Positions 15,984 through 24,597 are shown, counted from the first letter of the stretch. The stretch is DNA of 51,039 nt from Coleofasciculus sp. FACHB-T130 (GCF_014695375.1 NZ_JACJOG010000008.1:1-51039), one strand, 5' to 3'. Notes: a model not told the origin generated them from the letters alone. Numbers and translations are program-made.

Positions 15984-17289
15984 GGTTTTTCCCCTCCACA
16001 ATGGCTTTAGCTTTGTCAATAATTTCGCTGATTAAGCGCAGGCGAACTCCACCAAGTTGGGGTTCAAGGCGATCGCGCACAACTTTGATTCGCAGGTGCC
16101 GATTGTTCTCATCTGGGAAAACGGCAAACGTTGCTTTAGTATCTGAGCGATATCTCACCGATTTGAGGCGTTCTAGATCCAGATATGCCCAGTCTTTCAA
16201 ATCAATTGCCCAACGCTGCCTGCGCCCAAAATCAACCAGTAGATCATATTCATCAATTTCTGGCCAAAGTGTGACGCTAATACCTAATTGAGTTAACTGG
16301 TTGTACAGTTCAACTTCCCAAATTCCTGGGATAGTTCCATAGCGGTGAATTCCAGGCGTAACGACTTTATATTCCTCAGCCTCTTCAGCAGAAATAATTA
16401 GTACGCGATTGAGATTCTTTTCGATACGTAAGCGATCGCATTCAGGACTACGACAGCCATAGCTATTATCTGATTTACGACGTTGCGGATACTGACAGCG
16501 TGGACAAAAACGATAAACATCCTCAGACTGGAGTTGTGGGAGATCGATGTATGCACTTGAGACAAAATCTCGTATTGGTCTCAAAGCAGAGGAAGTCATT
16601 ACTTGACGATACTCTCGGTAGCGTAAAACAGGTTGGGTAATGATTAACTTGCGAAATTCCCGATAAGCTTCTTCTTTCTGAAACTGTCGGCAGTATAAAA
16701 GAACATCATGCAAAAGTTTTTCCTGAACTTGTCTCTCTGTGTCGCTGCCCTCAACGTGCCACTGAAGAGTAAATTCAGATAATAAACCATCCTCAATCAG
16801 AGACACATCATCAGCTAAATATTTCAATTCCTTTTTAGCAGGCTTCCATTCAGCTAGTGGACGGTTTGCCCAGTCAAAGAATTCAGATAGATTTTGCGGT
16901 GCTTCCTCATCCCTTTGTAATAAAGAAGTCAAGTAAGCACGCGAAAGTCCCAATCTGAAAGCTTCTGGAACTTGATTAATTTCGTCTGACAAGCCTTCCC
17001 ATTCAACAAGACCTGTTGCCAGATAGCGAAGCGTTTCGGCAACTGAAAGATTAGGTTCAGACTGAACTGTTGGGTCAGGTTGAAGCAACCGTATACTCCG
17101 AGCCATGTTATCCTCCCAGTCCACATCAACACCCCGCATGGTTTGTAACCACTTCTGAACAGTCGCGCGGCGCTCAGGTGACATACCGAGTTCTACACAC
17201 AGTTCTTCGAGTGTAGGGCTGTAGTCATGGCTCCTAAACCAGTCTTGGAGAACTTCAAGAATACGCTGACGGTGCCCAGTCACAGGCAT
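15976..17289 (-). CDS. REase-fold nuclease with LexA-like wHTH and zinc ribbon (first gene of the pPIWI-RE island)
   Basis: The 437-residue protein starts at ATG 17289 behind a strong AAGGAG. Residues 1-70 look like a LexA-type winged helix (RQRILEVLQDWF, SPTLEELCVELGMSP). A middle helical region is followed by a four-cysteine zinc ribbon (C262, C265, C279, C284) and a PD-(D/E)XK-type nuclease: E325 in WEVELYNQL, D353 in LLVDFG, then D363-L-K365 in AIDLKDW. All core residues are present, so it should cut DNA. It is the operon's leading gene and its DNA-binding head may also autoregulate. This matches the REase partner described for pPIWI-RE islands; the LexA-like head deserves comparison with other islands. 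Confidence 0.78.
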   Translation of the reverse strand: MPVTGHRQRILEVLQDWFRSHDYSPTLEELCVELGMSPERRATVQKWLQTMRGVDVDWEDNMARSIRLLQPDPTVQSEPNLSVAETLRYLATGLVEWEGLSDEINQVPEAFRLGLSRAYLTSLLQRDEEAPQNLSEFFDWANRPLAEWKPAKKELKYLADDVSLIEDGLLSEFTLQWHVEGSDTERQVQEKLLHDVLLYCRQFQKEEAYREFRKLIITQPVLRYREYRQVMTSSALRPIRDFVSSAYIDLPQLQSEDVYRFCPRCQYPQRRKSDNSYGCRSPECDRLRIEKNLNRVLIISAEEAEEYKVVTPGIHRYGTIPGIWEVELYNQLTQLGISVTLWPEIDEYDLLVDFGRRQRWAIDLKDWAYLDLERLKSVRYRSDTKATFAVFPDENNRHLRIKVVRDRLEPQLGGVRLRLISEIIDKAKAIVEGKNHA

Positions 17290-17359
17290 CTGTTATCTCC
17301 TTTGAATTCAGATGCCCCAATTGTGACTTGGTGTTCTGAGGAAGGCGAGAAAATTTAGC

Positions 17360-17385
17360 AATGTTTTCTAAATGTTTCTGATGTT
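17360..17385. promoter_or_regulatory. Three direct ATGTTT repeats upstream of the pPIWI-RE operon
   Basis: ATGTTT occurs at 17360, 17371 and 17380 (AAACAT on the operon strand), spaced 11 and 9 bases, close to one helical turn. The cluster lies 70-95 bases upstream of the first gene's ATG. Phased repeats suggest a protein-binding site; the LexA-like head of the first gene product is the obvious candidate. This is inference. Confidence 0.35.
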
Positions 17386-17449
17386 TCCAATTTACTTGCT
17401 CCCAAGCGTAGTACATCTGCCTATGAAGCAGCGTTCGTATCGATTTTGG

Positions 17450-18228
17450 GGTAGTGCCCAAAATGTAATGATAGAGAAGAAGAGTTGCTTGCTGATGTTT
17501 TTCGCTTATGCCCGTCTGTTCCCTGAAGTGCATCTACTCAAACCGTCAAAAATGGTCGCATCCACAACGGTAAACAACGGTTCAAATGTCATGACTGTGG
17601 ACGACAGTTCGTCGAACATCCGACCAAAAAAGTGATTGACCAAGCCACACGGGAATTGATTGACCGATTGCTATTAGAACGGATTTCGCTTGCCGGAATT
17701 GCTCGTGCAGCCCAGGTTTCTGAACAATGGCTGCAAACCTATGTCAACGAGAAATATGCCGGGGTGCCTCGAAGTGTGCAGGTGCCTGCTAAAAAAAGGG
17801 GAGGCTAACACTTCAATGTGATGAGTTGTGGTCATTCGTGGACAACAAAGGAAACAAGCAATGGGTCTGGTTAGCTCTCGATACGGATACCCGCGAAATT
17901 GTTGGCGTTTATATTGGCGCACGGGATGAAGCAGCCGCACGCAAATTGTGGCAATCCTTACCGCCTGTTTATCGCCAATGCGCCATCGCTTACACCGATT
18001 TTTGGGCAGCCTATGGGGCAGTTCTACGCCCGCAAGCGGCACCCTTGCAGTGGGCAAAGAGACTGGCAAAACGAGCTACCGAAGAGCGATTCAACAACAC
18101 CTTGAGACAACGGGTGTCTCGGTTGGTGCGAAAAACCTTGTCTTTCTCCAAATCGTTAGAAAATCATATCGGTGCAATCTGGTATTTTATCCATCATTAC
18201 AATGCATCATTACTTATTTAGCACTACC
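17450..18228 (+). mobile_element. Degenerate IS1-family insertion sequence
   Basis: The element is about 779 bp, close to the 770 bp usual for IS1. Its ends match as imperfect inverted repeats: GGTAGTGC at 17450-17457 and GCACTACC at 18221-18228, with further matches inward (GTAATGAT). No 8-9 bp target duplication is visible in the flanks, so one or both sides have been rearranged. It lies directly upstream of the pPIWI-RE operon and its right end is next to an IS5-family remnant. Confidence 0.75.
17508..18221 (+). pseudogene. IS1-family transposase (InsA/InsB type), broken
   Basis: The InsA-like part holds the zinc-finger/HTH region (NGKQRFKCHDCGRQFVEHP, then ISLAGIARAAQVSEQWLQ) and ends at the TAA 17806-17808. 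Its first codons from ATG 17508 (MPVCSLKCIYSN) are in another frame, so the start is frameshifted. The two reading frames meet at a run of seven A (17791-17797): a -1 slip there gives PAKKKGRLTLQCDELWSF, the expected InsB junction, as in the programmed frameshift of IS1. In InsB, residues encoded by about 18020-18085 are in the wrong frame between two compensating indels, which removes the expected VGKETGKTSY stretch. ERFN and the C-terminus are restored. Confidence 0.75.
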
Positions 18229-18232
18229 AACA

Positions 18233-18590
18233 TTAGACCTCTTGCAAATTAACTTAAGCAAGCCCATTGAGAACGCTCATAATTGTACAAAGCAGCAATG
18301 AGATTGCACCGTAATCCAAAGCGTCTGCGCCGATTGCGGTAACGTTCAGCCAAAATTCTGAAAATCTTCCAGCAGCGATTGACGTGCTCAATTACCACCC
18401 GTTCACGAGCCAGTTGGCGATTGTAGGCTTTCTGTTGTACTGTCAGTCATCCCCCCTTCGGTTTCTTGTAGGGTAGGCGACTGCTGGGATGGATCTTTTG
18501 CATTCCCCGGTAGTCTTTATCCTGCAAGCTTTCAATTTGGGGATGAAAGTAGAATCCCCGATGCTCGAAACAGCTTAACGCTCTTCTGTC
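18233..18590 (-). mobile_element. IS5-family transposase remnant (C-terminal third)
   Basis: On the minus strand the sequence reads RGFYFHPQIESLQDKDYRG, then KIHPSSRLPYKKPKGG, a stop (18447-18449), and in another frame ERVVIEHVNRCWKIFRIL, then RYRNRRRRFGLRCNLIAALY, ending at the stop 18249-18251. This is the C-terminal catalytic region of an IS5-type DDE transposase, with the Glu in VVIEHVNR. The frame breaks at a run of six G. AGACCTCTTGCAA at 18235-18247 looks like the element's terminal repeat. The N-terminal two-thirds are gone and the remnant abuts the PEP-CTERM gene. Confidence 0.72.
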
Positions 18591-19782
18591 ACACTGTATC
18601 TTCTGCGTGCAAGCAGTGGTTTTTCCGCTTGGACTTCTGTAGAAAGACCGCGCAGAATGTACCAAGTGCAAACAAACTTATTGTAGCTGTCGGTTCTGGT
18701 ACAGATGCAATTGATGTAATGCCAATTGGACGCTGAAGATTACTGTTAGTTGAGACAAAGACTGCACCTTGATTACCTGCCGAAGGTTGAGCATTCCCTG
18801 TTACGCTGTCATATCGTAGAATCGCTCCATAATCGTTTTTGGTAAAGTCAAAACCAACAGTAAAGAGGGTATTTCCAATGAAAGTCAGATTGCCAATAAA
18901 GTTATTGCTAAAACCTCCAGGGATTGAAGTATAGTCAGTTGGAATGGTCGCTTTTAATGCTCCTGAATTAATGTCATAAGCCCGAAGTCCATTTGCAAAG
19001 TCAGTTGCGAACAAATCTCCCTTGGGGCTAAGTGCTAAACCCAAAAAACTGACGAAGTTAAAACTGTTGGGAAGTGGAGTAGCTGAATCTACTAGAACAG
19101 TAGACTGTTTTGTTTTAATGTCATAACTCAATATTTGACTGGGAAGTCCCTGGCTAAAGTCAGGAACAAACTCTCCAGGTGAAATGATGCCATCTGTGTT
19201 AGCATCACCAGCTATAGCAACGCTACCCTGAGTGGAAACGAGCAACTTACCATCAGGTGTAAATAACAAATCATTCGGGCCATTTAAACCACCGGGCAAT
19301 CCATTTCCTGAAGCAAAGACATCTACAAATGCACCTGTTGTAGCGTTATAGCGCAAGATTGTGTCTGTAAGAAAGCTACTCACGTAAAGATAGCCATCAG
19401 GTCCAAATACTATCCCATAGGGACGAGTTAGATTTCCCCCTGAAGCAAATACATCGATAAATGCACCTGTCTTGCCGTTGTAGCGCAATATCTGTCCTGT
19501 AGAACTACTACCACTGCTGATATAGAGATTTCCATCAGGACCAAATACTAAATCATCTGGGTTAGATAAGCCACCACTACCAGGGGCAATAAAATCACCC
19601 AAAAACTTTCCTGTCTTATCGTCATAACGCACTACATTGTTGGTTTTAGTATTACCAATTAATAAGGCAGCATCTGCTCCAGAAGCTCCAAGGTCTAAAA
19701 TGGCAGCGGTACTTAAAGTAATTAAAGCTGACAGGTTCAGTAGCTTGATGAATGGTTTAAATGTAAAAGTTTTAGTTTTCAT
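18589..19782 (-). CDS. Secreted NHL/SMP-30-like beta-propeller protein with PEP-CTERM anchor
   Basis: A signal peptide covers about residues 1-39 (ending GADAA). A propeller of NHL-like repeats follows, each with a phrase such as NPDDLVFGPDGNLYISS, RPYGIVFGPDGYLYVSS or GPNDLLFTPDGKLLVST. An EF-hand-like calcium loop (DANTDGIISPGEF) sits in one blade. The C-terminus has the sorting signal VPEPT, a hydrophobic helix and a basic KSKRKNH, as recognised by exosortase. The last residues, CLHAEDTV, lie at the boundary with an IS5 remnant and are probably not the native end. Probably surface or exopolysaccharide associated; ligand unknown. Length 397 residues. Confidence 0.85.
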   Translation of the reverse strand: MKTKTFTFKPFIKLLNLSALITLSTAAILDLGASGADAALLIGNTKTNNVVRYDDKTGKFLGDFIAPGSGGLSNPDDLVFGPDGNLYISSGSSSTGQILRYNGKTGAFIDVFASGGNLTRPYGIVFGPDGYLYVSSFLTDTILRYNATTGAFVDVFASGNGLPGGLNGPNDLLFTPDGKLLVSTQGSVAIAGDANTDGIISPGEFVPDFSQGLPSQILSYDIKTKQSTVLVDSATPLPNSFNFVSFLGLALSPKGDLFATDFANGLRAYDINSGALKATIPTDYTSIPGGFSNNFIGNLTFIGNTLFTVGFDFTKNDYGAILRYDSVTGNAQPSAGNQGAVFVSTNSNLQRPIGITSIASVPEPTATISLFALGTFCAVFLQKSKRKNHCLHAEDTV

Positions 19783-20656
19783 AAGGCTCCTCCCATAGAT
19801 TTAGGCTTGTATCTGTTAGACAAAAAATACCTCAAATTTGTCAGTGAAAGCGTAGCTTTACGCAATATTTACCGTATTTTTGCGTAAGCTTCACAGGAGG
19901 ATGTTATTAATTGAAATTTACATACTGACGTAAGGTGGAGGATCACCCTTCATTACAGTAAACGGATTGTGGAGCGAGTAGGGATGAAGTGGAACTGAAA
20001 TCAACGAGCTATCAGAAAGCTAGGGAGTGCTTAATGTTACCGCAAAACGCACTGGCGAGCGGAGTGATGGTGAAGAGGAATTTTGATTCGGTGACACTTG
20101 CGATCGCATCCGGTACATGAATGTGTTTTCACAGGTCGTGTAGTCTGTCAATTTGCTTCTAGATAACTCTCCTTGCGATCGCTCTTAAATACTATTTACA
20201 ACCTGACGCTCCTATATTTTGGGATATTTACTCTTAATCAGGCATTTATGTTAAGTTTATTTGCTGAATCTTACAGTTTCTTACGTTTTCGTAGGTTTAA
20301 TCCTAAAGATTGATGCTAGTCAGAAGGTAGGATCAAACAATGTTCTCATGGTGAGAAATAAATTTACATCTTTCTGATAACCCGGTTTATCCCATTTCTC
20401 ACATTAAACACAGACTAGCTATCGAAGCTGAACCAGGAGAACAATCCGATCGTTGTCTCCGGAGTTCACAAAAGTAGAAATTGCCGTAGTACATAAGCGA
20501 TCGCGCAACGTACTGGAGGTAATCGCCAAGCGATAGACAGCTACCACAATAGGTTGCTGGCTATCGCTTGGCAGGCTTTGCGTTTCAAAGTTTGTATGGA
20601 TGAGCAAATCGAAATCAATTTAGCTTTGCATTTGCGTTTGACTTAGAGATTAACAA
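19783..20656. other. Long intergenic region with two dyads, no recognised gene
   Basis: This 874-base stretch separates the divergently transcribed PEP-CTERM and transporter genes and should hold both promoters. It contains several HIP1-like sites. A dyad at 19855-19889 (GCTTTACGCAA and TTGCGTAAGC, one extra base on the left) lies 73 bases or more before the PEP-CTERM start and could be an operator. A minus-strand frame at 20419-20607 (62 residues) has no recognisable features and I do not call it. Confidence 0.5.
20526..20571. repeat. 16-bp near-perfect inverted repeat upstream of the sugar transporter
   Basis: CCAAGCGATAGACAGC (20526-20541) pairs with GCTGGCTATCGCTTGG (20556-20571) with one mismatch, across a 14-base loop. 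It lies 86 bases before the transporter ATG. It could be a leader structure or a regulator site; no T-run makes it a terminator. Confidence 0.5.
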
Positions 20657-22060
20657 ATGACTATTCACAACAAACCTGTTATGCCTAAAGCCAGCACATC
20701 CTATGTGCTGATGCTGGCGCTGGTAGCTGCGATTGGCGGCTTTTTATTTGGTTTTGATACTGCCGTAATTAATGGTGCGGTAGCCGCTTTAGGAAAAGAT
20801 TTTCAAGCCGGTAGTGTGGCAACGGGATTCGCTGTTTCCTCCGCACTTTTGGGTTCGGCGGTGGGAGCCTTCTTTGCCGGACAGATCGCCGATCGTTACG
20901 GGCGGGTAAAAACGATGATCGTCGCATCTATTCTGTTTTTGATCAGCGCCGTGGGTTCTGGTATTGCCTTTAATATTTGGGATTTCATGGTTTGGCGATT
21001 GGTGGGCGGGGTAGCAGTTGGTGCTGCGAGCGTTATCGCCCCCGCCTACATTGCTGAAGTCTCCCCTGCACACCTGCGCGGACGCCTGGGTTCTCTGCAA
21101 CAACTTGCGATCGTGACCGGGATCTTCATCGCCTTGCTGTGCGACTACTTCATCGCTGTCGCTGCGGGTTCCGCCGAAGCGCCCTTCTGGTTCGGGATAC
21201 CTGCTTGGCGTTGGATGTTCTGGACTGAGATCCCACCTGCCATTGCCTATGGAATAGGCGCACTGAGGATTCCAGAATCACCCCGCTACTTGGTGGCTCA
21301 AGGACGGGACGCAGAAGCGGCTTCGGTTTTGGCAAAGGTTTTGGGTGGAGATGTTGAGGCTAAAGTACAGGAGATTCGGCAGACGGTATCGCGGGAGCGC
21401 AAACCTCAACTGTCCGATCTTATGGGTCGGCATGGCTTACTCACGATAGTCTGGGTTGGTATTGGGTTATCTATTCTGCAACAGTTGGTAGGAATTAACG
21501 TGATTTTCTACTACAGCAGCGTCCTGTGGCAGGCGGTAGGCTTTTCCGAGAAGGATTCGCTGTGGATTACGGTGATTACCAGTATCACCAATATTGTGAC
21601 AACGCTAGTCGCGATCGCTTTCGTGGACAAGTTTGGACGCAAACCTCTGCTGATCCTGGGTTCTCTGGGCATGACGCTGACTCTGGGAACGCTGGCGGCA
21701 ACCTTTGGCAGTGCGCCCCTAGATGCCGCGGGGAACCCCTCCCTAACCGGAAACTCTGGCATCATTGCCTTGCTAGCTGCTAACCTCTACGTCTTCTGCT
21801 TCGGCTTCTCTTGGGGACCCGTCGTTTGGGTGATGCTAGGGGAGATGTTTAACAATCGGATTCGCGGGGCGGCACTATCCGTCGCTGCTGCGGCTCAGTG
21901 GATTGCCAACTTTGCGGTGTCCACGACCTTTCCCCCTCTCAAGGATGTGGGTTTAGGCTTTGCCTATGGCTTGTATGCAACTGCTGCGGCGATTTCCTTG
22001 TTCTTCGTGCTGCTGCTGATCAAAGAAACCAAGGGTAAAGAACTAGAGGAAATGGTGTAG
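20657..22060 (+). CDS. MFS sugar:proton symporter (GlcP/XylE/GLUT type)
   Basis: The 467-residue protein has the twelve-helix major-facilitator layout with sugar-porter signatures: DRYGRVKT after helix 2, RGRLGSLQQLAI, PESPRYL after helix 6, QQLVGINVIFYYS in helix 7, DKFGRKPLL after helix 8, and a KETKGKELEEM end. It resembles the cyanobacterial glucose transporter GlcP and probably imports glucose or a related hexose with protons across the plasma membrane. It stands alone; the next gene is convergent. The exact sugar cannot be read from sequence. Confidence 0.88.
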   Translation: MTIHNKPVMPKASTSYVLMLALVAAIGGFLFGFDTAVINGAVAALGKDFQAGSVATGFAVSSALLGSAVGAFFAGQIADRYGRVKTMIVASILFLISAVGSGIAFNIWDFMVWRLVGGVAVGAASVIAPAYIAEVSPAHLRGRLGSLQQLAIVTGIFIALLCDYFIAVAAGSAEAPFWFGIPAWRWMFWTEIPPAIAYGIGALRIPESPRYLVAQGRDAEAASVLAKVLGGDVEAKVQEIRQTVSRERKPQLSDLMGRHGLLTIVWVGIGLSILQQLVGINVIFYYSSVLWQAVGFSEKDSLWITVITSITNIVTTLVAIAFVDKFGRKPLLILGSLGMTLTLGTLAATFGSAPLDAAGNPSLTGNSGIIALLAANLYVFCFGFSWGPVVWVMLGEMFNNRIRGAALSVAAAAQWIANFAVSTTFPPLKDVGLGFAYGLYATAAAISLFFVLLLIKETKGKELEEMV

Positions 22061-22150
22061 TATCGACTTTCACAGCAGGATCTTTGGTTATCGGCGGTAA
22101 TTGAGCAGAGTGCGATCGCGCTAAGTTTTAACCAGTATCCTTGCACCGCC

Positions 22151-23935
22151 CTATTGAGTAGAATTTGCCCCCAGTTGCAGCGCATAGAGATTGGCATAGA
22201 CACCTTGTTGAGCGATGAGTTCTGCGTGAGTACCTCGTTCCACAATTTGTCCTTGCTGAATCACTAACACTTGATCGGCTTGCGTTACTGTACTGAGGCG
22301 GTGGGCAATCACAAAGCTGGTGCGACTTTGGAGTAGACGCGCGATCGCATCCTGCACCAGCGCTTCTGTGCGAGTATCAATACTACTGGTAGCTTCATCC
22401 AGAATCAAAATTCGAGGGTCAATTAATACAGCACGGGCAATACTTACCAGCTGGCGCTGTCCTTGGCTCAGAGGCGCACCCCGTTCTCCCAATTGAGTCG
22501 CGTATCCTTGCGGCAAGGAAATGATAAATTCATGCACATTGGCTAATTGCGCCGCTGCTTCAATATCGGCTTGCGTAGCGTGGGGACAGCCGAAAGCAAT
22601 ATTTTCTGCAACTGTACCGCTGAACAAAATATTGTCTTGTAAAACAATGCCAATTTGACGGCGCAAACTCGCCTGCGTCACGCTCCGCACATCAATCCCA
22701 TCAATTTTAACTGCGCCGCCAGACACATCGTAGAAGCGCAGAATTAAGTTAATAATCGTACTTTTACCCGCTCCAGTTGGTCCCACCAATGCAATCATCT
22801 GTCCCGGTTGAGCGTGCAGATTCACCCCTTTGAGTACGAGTTGAGTAGGGGTATAGCCAAATGTCACCGCTTCAAATCGCACCTCACCCTGAATAGGCGG
22901 CATCTCAGTCGCATTCGGTGCATCATTCAGTTGGGAAGGTTCATCTAACAGCAGAAAAATCCGCTCCAAACCTGCCATCGCAGATTGAGCTTGGGTGTAA
23001 AACTGGCTGAGAATTTGGATAGGGCGAAAGAACTGCTGAACGTAGAGTAAAAAGGAAGTCACCACCCCCACAGTTGCGGCTCCTGTTACCGCCAGATAGC
23101 CTCCATACGCCAGCACTGCGGCGGTAGCTAATGTATTGAGAAAGTCAATCGACGGCAAAAATGCAGCCGTAATTGCCACTGCTTCAACGTTGGCATCGCG
23201 ATTGGCTGCGTTGACAACATCAAACTCTTCAATATTGAGTTGGATGCGATTAAATGCTTGTGCTTCCCGGACACTGCTGATCCCTTCTTCTAGCTTGGCG
23301 GAAAGATCGCCGATTGTCTGCCGCGTGACGCGAAATCTCGCTCTTGCCCAGCGGGAAAACAAGCCAGTCGTGAAAATCATCAACGGCACCGCTAAATTGC
23401 TCAGCAAACCAAGTTTCAGATCGATTGAGAGCATGGCAATAATAATGCCAATTAAGCTGAACGTGTTGCCCAACATTTGGGCAATCGTCTGTCCAAACGC
23501 TTGATTCACTGTATTCACATCATTCAGCAAGCGGCTCATCAAATCACCCGCTTCGCTGCGATCGAAAAAGCTGATCGGAAGGCTTTGGATTTTAATAAAA
23601 ATATCTTGCCGCAGTTGAGCCAGTACGCGCTGCACGATCGAACCCACGCGCATAATCTGTCCTCGAATTGCCCAAACACCGAGGATGTAGATCAGTCCCA
23701 GTACCCCCAACATCAATAACAATCCCCGCAGATTTCCCCGCGTAATCAGATTGTCAATAGACCAACCAATCAAGAAGGGGCCAATGGATTGCGTTGCAGC
23801 CCCAATCGCCACTAAGGTTAAGGCAATGGGAATTTCTTTCCGATAGGGTCGGAGATATCGTAAAAAGCGCCGCAGGGTTGAGAGTTGGTGAGTTGCTTTT
23901 TGCTCGGATGCGACAACGGGACCTGGGACTCTCAT
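22151..23935 (-). CDS. ABC exporter half-transporter with canonical ATPase site
   Basis: The 594-residue protein joins a six-helix type IV exporter membrane domain (residues about 30-330) to a nucleotide-binding domain: Walker A GPTGAGKST, signature LSQGQ, Walker B ILILDEATSSID with the catalytic Glu, and the switch His in FVIAHRLST. It belongs to the MsbA/multidrug (YheI/YheH-like) group. A second half-transporter on the same strand at 26369-28156 has a degenerate site, which suggests the two form a heterodimer although about 2.4 kb of foreign genes now lie between them. Substrate unknown: lipids or drugs are usual. Confidence 0.88.
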   Translation of the reverse strand: MRVPGPVVASEQKATHQLSTLRRFLRYLRPYRKEIPIALTLVAIGAATQSIGPFLIGWSIDNLITRGNLRGLLLMLGVLGLIYILGVWAIRGQIMRVGSIVQRVLAQLRQDIFIKIQSLPISFFDRSEAGDLMSRLLNDVNTVNQAFGQTIAQMLGNTFSLIGIIIAMLSIDLKLGLLSNLAVPLMIFTTGLFSRWARARFRVTRQTIGDLSAKLEEGISSVREAQAFNRIQLNIEEFDVVNAANRDANVEAVAITAAFLPSIDFLNTLATAAVLAYGGYLAVTGAATVGVVTSFLLYVQQFFRPIQILSQFYTQAQSAMAGLERIFLLLDEPSQLNDAPNATEMPPIQGEVRFEAVTFGYTPTQLVLKGVNLHAQPGQMIALVGPTGAGKSTIINLILRFYDVSGGAVKIDGIDVRSVTQASLRRQIGIVLQDNILFSGTVAENIAFGCPHATQADIEAAAQLANVHEFIISLPQGYATQLGERGAPLSQGQRQLVSIARAVLIDPRILILDEATSSIDTRTEALVQDAIARLLQSRTSFVIAHRLSTVTQADQVLVIQQGQIVERGTHAELIAQQGVYANLYALQLGANSTQ

Positions 23936-24029
23936 GCTTTTTTCCCAACTTATTTTTTCACTTCGCTATCGTATCGTCTGGAAGGACTCTCTCAAACCTA
24001 CATCCGTCATAGCTCACTGTTTGTTATGG

Positions 24030-24046
24030 CATAATTTGACATTATG
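24030..24046. promoter_or_regulatory. Small dyad before the ParD remnant
   Basis: CATAAT (24030-24035) and ATTATG (24041-24046) form a perfect 6-bp inverted repeat around TTGAC, 27 bases before ATG 24074. Ribbon-helix-helix antitoxins bind such short dyads in their own promoters, so this may be the relic operator of the broken ParD gene. Confidence 0.35.
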
Positions 24047-24073
24047 TAGGCTGTGAGGCTTGGAGGAATTCTT

Positions 24074-24269
24074 ATGACCTGGTGGCTATAGTACAGTCAG
24101 CGAGTATTTTTGCAAGTTAATCCGTCAGGATCGAGCACGAAAAGCGAAGGAACGGCTGGAATCAGTTCTACTGGAAGGGTTAGAGTTCGCTCCGGCAACA
24201 CCAATGACAGACCAATACTGGGAGAATGTGCCTCAAGCAATACGCGATCGCATTTCTCAGCGAAATTAA
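24074..24269 (+). pseudogene. ParD-like ribbon-helix-helix antitoxin, 5' part lost
   Basis: GGAGG at 24062-24066 and ATG 24074 give an apparent start, but this frame stops within six codons. The next frame, 24078-24269, reads GGYSTVSEYFCKLIRQDRAR, then ERLESVLLEGLEF, ending at a TAA. This is the C-terminal two-thirds of a ParD antitoxin; the N-terminal strand and first helix appear to have been deleted between the ATG and GGYSTVSEY. No ParE toxin follows. The gene is dead unless an unseen start is used. Confidence 0.65.
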
Positions 24270-24348
24270 GAGCTTACAGATAGTTGAAGTCACAAATGCA
24301 ATATTGACGAAGGATTTGTGAGATCAAAGCACCCTTTTAGCTTATCGT

Positions 24349-24597
24349 ATGACAGACCTTGCTTCAAAGGACAGCCCTGACTTACTTTCTGTAGCTCAAA
24401 CAGCTTTGCTGCTATGCGTAACTCGTCAGCGAGTTCACGACCTGATTAAGAATGGTCAGATTGTAGCTCACAAACTTGGGCGTTACTACTACATAGAAGC
24501 TGCTGAAGTAGAGAGATATAAGAATCAACCTATGGGGAAACCCTATCAGCCACGGAGTACAACTTCTGAACCAAACTCTATTGACAAAGGACAATAG
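24349..24597 (+). CDS. Small helix-turn-helix protein beside the methyltransferase
   Basis: The 82-residue protein holds an excisionase/HTH_17-type domain: LLSVAQTALLLCVTRQRVHD followed by GQIVAHKLGRYYYIEAAEVERY, the wing and C-terminal helix typical of this family. It starts at ATG 24349 and is followed after 44 bases by a DNA methyltransferase on the same strand. Position and size suggest a controller of the restriction-modification genes, although it is not a classical Xre-type C protein. It could instead be a leftover excisionase of the element that brought the module in. Confidence 0.75.
   Translation: MTDLASKDSPDLLSVAQTALLLCVTRQRVHDLIKNGQIVAHKLGRYYYIEAAEVERYKNQPMGKPYQPRSTTSEPNSIDKGQ

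Noticed and set aside
17255-17533. 92-residue minus-strand ORF overlapping the REase gene start
   Set aside because: It runs in another frame through the operon's ribosome site and into the IS1 end; no family features.
20419-20607. 62-residue minus-strand ORF upstream of the sugar transporter
   Set aside because: No start signal or recognisable family, and it spans a large inverted repeat.
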